Shown piece after piece: positions 60,855 through 64,000 of a DNA stretch of 64,000 nucleotides (the stretch's first letter is position 1; every line of letters begins with the position of its first letter). Source of the stretch: Debaryomyces hansenii CBS767. Taxonomy: Eukaryota; Ascomycota; Pichiomycetes; Serinales; Debaryomycetaceae. The notes beneath the pieces were generated by a model. That model worked only from the letters and a program-made list of their open reading frames with translations. It did no database searches and had not been told where the DNA came from. The stretch spans positions 682,001 through 746,000 of the forward strand of contig NC_006045.2 of the NCBI RefSeq assembly GCF_000006445.2, read 5' to 3'. A program made the position numbers and the translations under genes.

Positions 60855-63209
60855 ATGACCGAAGAGACTAGGTCAGAAGTATTAGATTTTGGTGGTGCAA
60901 ACTCTTCAATTTCTAAAACCCCGACTTCATCTCATTTATCTAATAACCACTCGAGACATGAGTCTAGTCTTCGAAATGATAATAAACGAAAGAAGCCGAA
61001 TATAAAACAGGTTAACAAATCACATTTGTCAGCTCAAAAAGAAAAGGTTAAGATACTAGTACATCAGGTCATAGACTTGATTTTACAAGAATCAAAGCTC
61101 GAATACAGCTTCGATATATACTACAGAGGTGTTGAATCCTTGTGCAGATTCAAGCATATTGAGCAATCAATATTGGCAGATCATTTGAAATTAAAATTGG
61201 AAGACCATTTCCATTATCATATAAAGCCTGATATTACAAGGATCTTAGAGGATAATCTGTTAACATTAAGTGAATCAATAACGAAATACTTGGAAATATA
61301 TGAAAAATGGAAACATAAGCTTCAGTTGTTGAGTAAGTTGTTTCTTTATTTGGATCGGTGTTATTTAATGCAACATCCTTCAAGAAAAATGATCTTAGAA
61401 CTCGGGATGACGTTGTTTGTTGAGGGGCTCCTAGCGGATAATAATGAAGGCACTAATAGATTAGCTGATATCACTCTTCGCAAGCATATACAATTGTTAA
61501 AAAAGGTTGGCGAATTTGAAGATATCAGAGATTTAAAACTTGCTAAACATCTATCAACGGTATTAGTGAAATTGAATTTCAATCACCAAATAAGGCTACA
61601 TACCGATCTTATAAATCTGATAATATCGCATTATAATTCATTAAAAGACTTGTGGATTGAAAAGCCTGAAACATACATACATATAGCTTTAACAAAGATA
61701 TCAAGGGAAATGACCTTTTTTAAGGATTGTGGTTACGAGAGAGAGTTTTTGATAGAATTTTTACTGAAACTCAAGTGGATTCTAATTTTTCAAAATTTCA
61801 ATACAATGATTAGGAGCTGTATACCCTTCATGGTACATGATAAAAATTTGAAGCAGTTTGAAATCATATATGATTATTGTGGGAGATCCTTAGACGAATA
61901 TCAACTAGATGCAATGTCAATTTTTGTTTATGAATGGGGTCAGCATATAATACACTCAATTAAGGAGATAATCGATAGTAATAAGTCAAACCTGAAAAAG
62001 ATAATTCCATTATTAGTTGAATCCAATTTGAAATACAAAAGCATTGCTGGTGACAAATTTAACAAGAATGAATTATTTGAATTTGAAGTCAGAAAGTCCT
62101 TTACGAAATCGTTCAATGAGAAGAAGATTAATACTTTAATAATATTCCAGTTATGTAAGTATTGTGATTCATTCTTCAAGAATATTAATAAAAAATCGAA
62201 CAAGGATGAAAGTATAAATTTATCCTTCAATGAATTTCAACAACATGTATTGATTATCTTTAAGGCTCTAAATAATAAAAATGACTTCATTTCTCATTAC
62301 AAGAAGGAGTTGTCGAAGAGATTACTTTTAGGAAAATCCCCGAGTTATAGTTTAGAAAGGAAGTTAGTAGAATCATTCTTGAAGCTTATTGGTGAAGGAG
62401 AAGAAACTGTTGGTTTGCAAATAATGTTTAAAGATCTAGAGTTGTCAAAAGAAAAATATTCTCTGATGACTTTGGATGACAGCACTGTTGATTTTACTGC
62501 TTTAGTCTTAGAACAAAAGCATTGGCCTGAAATGCCTAAATTGGACTCAGATATTATTCTACTGCCTCAGCTTACAACCATACTTGATAGTTTTACTGCG
62601 TTGTATCACAATTCGGACGAAAAATTAAAAAACCGTACTCTTGATTGGAGTCATTATCCTTTGCATCAATTAACCATCAAAGCGAACTTTGATAATGGCG
62701 AAAAGGAATTAGACGTAAATTTGTTACAGGCAATTGTCATTTTATTATTCAATGACAAGAACAGCTATACTTACGACGAAATATTTGCACTTTCGAATAT
62801 AAGTGATAAGTTATTGAAAAAGGTACTAGGGTCATTATCGTCTGATAAATACAGAATATTACTTAAGGATAATGCAACGTACTCATTCAATTCAAAATTT
62901 ACGGATAAAGCAACAAAAATAAAAATTACTCTTTCAAAAGATAGAGAAATATCAACTGGCTTGTTTGATAGCGACGCAACAAAGGCGCTTGAAAGAAATA
63001 GAAGTGTTGAATTTAGAAGCGCCTTAGTTCGGGTGATGAAAAGTGCCAAACGAATCTCGTATCTAGATTTATTGACCCAAACCCTACCATTAGTAGAAAA
63101 AAACGGGCCATGTACCATAGCAGACCTTAAGTCCAATCTTGAGTACTTAATAGAGAATGAATTCGTTAAAAGAGAACTTGACGGTCAATCACTTTCTTAT
63201 ATACCCTAA
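60855..63209 (+). CDS. CUL3: Cullin, Cul3 type (E3 ubiquitin ligase scaffold)
   Basis: Scaffold of a cullin-RING ubiquitin ligase. The 784 residues match yeast Cul3 (YGR003W). The N-terminal cullin repeats include SFDIYYRGVESLCRF, and the cullin homology domain starts near FISHYKKELSKRLLLGKS, followed by LQIMFKDLELSK. Its winged-helix C-terminus has LVRVMKSAKRISYLDLL, in which K729 is at the NEDD8-acceptor position, and ends EFVKRELDGQSLSYIP. The Cdc53 (Cul1) alternative is less likely because the N-terminal Skp1-binding helices are not obviously conserved. Divergent from SHG1. Confidence 0.85.
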   Translation: MTEETRSEVLDFGGANSSISKTPTSSHLSNNHSRHESSLRNDNKRKKPNIKQVNKSHLSAQKEKVKILVHQVIDLILQESKLEYSFDIYYRGVESLCRFKHIEQSILADHLKLKLEDHFHYHIKPDITRILEDNLLTLSESITKYLEIYEKWKHKLQLLSKLFLYLDRCYLMQHPSRKMILELGMTLFVEGLLADNNEGTNRLADITLRKHIQLLKKVGEFEDIRDLKLAKHLSTVLVKLNFNHQIRLHTDLINLIISHYNSLKDLWIEKPETYIHIALTKISREMTFFKDCGYEREFLIEFLLKLKWILIFQNFNTMIRSCIPFMVHDKNLKQFEIIYDYCGRSLDEYQLDAMSIFVYEWGQHIIHSIKEIIDSNKSNLKKIIPLLVESNLKYKSIAGDKFNKNELFEFEVRKSFTKSFNEKKINTLIIFQLCKYCDSFFKNINKKSNKDESINLSFNEFQQHVLIIFKALNNKNDFISHYKKELSKRLLLGKSPSYSLERKLVESFLKLIGEGEETVGLQIMFKDLELSKEKYSLMTLDDSTVDFTALVLEQKHWPEMPKLDSDIILLPQLTTILDSFTALYHNSDEKLKNRTLDWSHYPLHQLTIKANFDNGEKELDVNLLQAIVILLFNDKNSYTYDEIFALSNISDKLLKKVLGSLSSDKYRILLKDNATYSFNSKFTDKATKIKITLSKDREISTGLFDSDATKALERNRSVEFRSALVRVMKSAKRISYLDLLTQTLPLVEKNGPCTIADLKSNLEYLIENEFVKRELDGQSLSYIP

Positions 63210-63317
63210 TACACTTACATGAATGTAAATATTACTCTAGTGTTTATTATTTCAATGAAATCCAACTATGTAAATAAATAATATAGCACATAATTCCATA
63301 TAACTAAGTATGCATAA

Positions 63318-63649
63318 TTAGACAGGAACTTCTTCTGGATCTGGATTGTAAATCCAGTGTTGACCAAAGTATGGAATTTTAGAGTAGAAAGTATCCTTGA
63401 ATAATGGGATACCTTCTGTGAAAGTGGCAACACCTGCAGCAGCAGCACCTCCCCAAAGGATCAAGTTAGGTGTGTATTGCTTAATAAGTGGCAAGTTTAA
63501 ACCAGCAAAGGTTTTAACTGTCTTGTAAGCTGGAGCTCTAATGTACTTAATTTTTCACGTTAGTAAATTTCATCTTAATACGCTTCGAAACGAATCATCT
63601 CCCAAATGCTTAAGTCCTTCTAATAATCAATAATACTTACAGAAACCAT
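63318..63649 (-). CDS. QCR10: Cytochrome bc1 complex subunit Qcr10, split gene
   Basis: Small inner-membrane subunit of respiratory complex III. Exon 1 is 63641-63649, only ATG GTT TCT. The intron (63546-63640) has donor GTAAGT, branch site TTACTAAC and acceptor TTAAG. Exon 2 is 63318-63545. The spliced product has 78 residues: MVSYIRAPAYKTVKTFAGLN, then a single transmembrane stretch (TPNLILWGGAAAAGVATFTEG) and the tail WIYNPDPEEVPV. Yeast Qcr10 has the same layout (YAPNLMLWGGA...FTEG...). An ORF caller working from the genomic sequence misses it. Confidence 0.92.
63546..63640 (-). other. QCR10 intron, 95 bases
   Basis: Minus-strand donor GTAAGT at 63640, branch sequence TTTACTAAC about 15 bases before the acceptor AAG at 63546. 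The intron splits a 3-codon first exon from the rest of QCR10. Confidence 0.88.
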
Positions 63650-63952
63650 TTTTCAATATTTATTAAAGATAACTGTAGTTAGTTGGAGCAGAATGTTTTA
63701 TTATATCAATTGTAGTGGATTAATTTAATTGGAATTCGATTGGCTGAAAAATAGCACGTGATTTGTTTTATAGAATGAAGTATACGATGCCTACCTACCA
63801 AAGAACGAATCGTTCACAGAGCAGATAGCCCAAGATATCTAAAGCTTCTATGGCCAGAGATTCGTCTACAGTAGCTAGTGGTATACAATAATTTAAATTT
63901 TTGACTATAAAATATGAATATATAGCCATCACAAATGATGATGAAATATACC
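63650..63952. other. QCR10 promoter region
   Basis: 303 AT-rich bases that hold the CCAAT/CACGTG boxes listed separately. No gene otherwise seen. Confidence 0.5.
63728..63760. promoter_or_regulatory. CCAAT and CACGTG boxes of QCR10
   Basis: Two ATTGG motifs (63728-63732 and 63739-63743) read as CCAAT on the gene's strand, sites for the HAP respiratory activator. A CACGTG (63755-63760) is a Cbf1-type site. They are 80-110 bases upstream of the ATG, as expected for a respiratory-chain gene. Confidence 0.5.
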
Positions 63953-64000
63953 TTAATTAACGTAGGCAGTTAAAGCAATAGTAGCTTCGTCGAAAGGTCT
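63953..64000 (-). CDS. 3' end of a further minus-strand gene (partial)
   Basis: The last 15 codons read RPFDEATIALTAYVN and stop at 63953-63955. The wording looks coding (no repeats, biased codons such as GCT, ATT, TTC), but the fragment is too short to name, and a third frame is open for about 13 codons. The gene continues beyond the window. Confidence 0.4.
   Translation of the reverse strand, partial: RPFDEATIALTAYVN

Overview
This window is ordinary single-copy chromosomal DNA from a budding yeast. It is AT-rich, with short intergenic gaps, mostly intron-less genes on both strands, and a few introns with GTATGT/GTAAGT donors and TACTAAC-like branch sites. Nearly every protein has a recognisable Saccharomyces counterpart. 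CTG codons are rare, and two of them (complement 53992-53994 in the peroxidase and 18218-18220 in a permease) fall where serine fits the family better than leucine. That points to the CUG-Ser clade, and the gene content suggests a Debaryomyces-like species. The species is an inference; the clade is moderately supported.

Layout. 1-7.8 kb: VAS1, PRP31, RRP46, DBF2. 7.8-9.7 kb: a long, unusually GC-rich gene-free block upstream of an acetate/ammonium (Ato/Ady2) transporter. 9.7-19.8 kb: a transporter-rich stretch with the Ato transporter, a DIP5-type dicarboxylic amino-acid permease, a decayed tandem copy of that permease, a second amino-acid permease, and SET6 and DRN1 lying between. 20.1-30.9 kb: RPL21 (split), NOC4, MCM3, TGS1, a GCR1_C-type transcription factor, SSC1. 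31-39 kb: an unrecognised basic/acidic protein, PEP4, an Eht1/Mgl2-type lipase or esterase, a small unrecognised protein, a drug/metabolite-type transporter, tRNA-Asn(GTT), RHO2. 39.5-49.4 kb: NST1, YVC1, an unrecognised protein, CHK1. 50.4-64 kb: ISW1 (split), a glutathione-peroxidase-like thiol peroxidase, MDM34, CHS7, RGD1, SHG1, CUL3, QCR10 (split, 9-base first exon) and the 3' end of one more gene.

Functional themes. Ribosome and RNA production (NOC4, RRP46, TGS1, RPL21, PRP31, DRN1) carries PAC/RRPE-like promoter elements at several genes. MCM3 has an MCB box, SSC1 a heat-shock element, QCR10 CCAAT and CACGTG boxes, the Ato gene Mig1-like sites, and the permeases GATA-type sites. Cell polarity, wall and checkpoint genes (RHO2, RGD1, CHS7, DBF2, CHK1) are scattered and do not form an operon-like system.

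I found no CRISPR array, intact mobile element or obviously new multi-gene system. The most unusual items are the GC-rich block at about 8.0-9.4 kb, the DIP5 pseudogene that kept its promoter, the split genes with tiny first exons, and three proteins I could not name.
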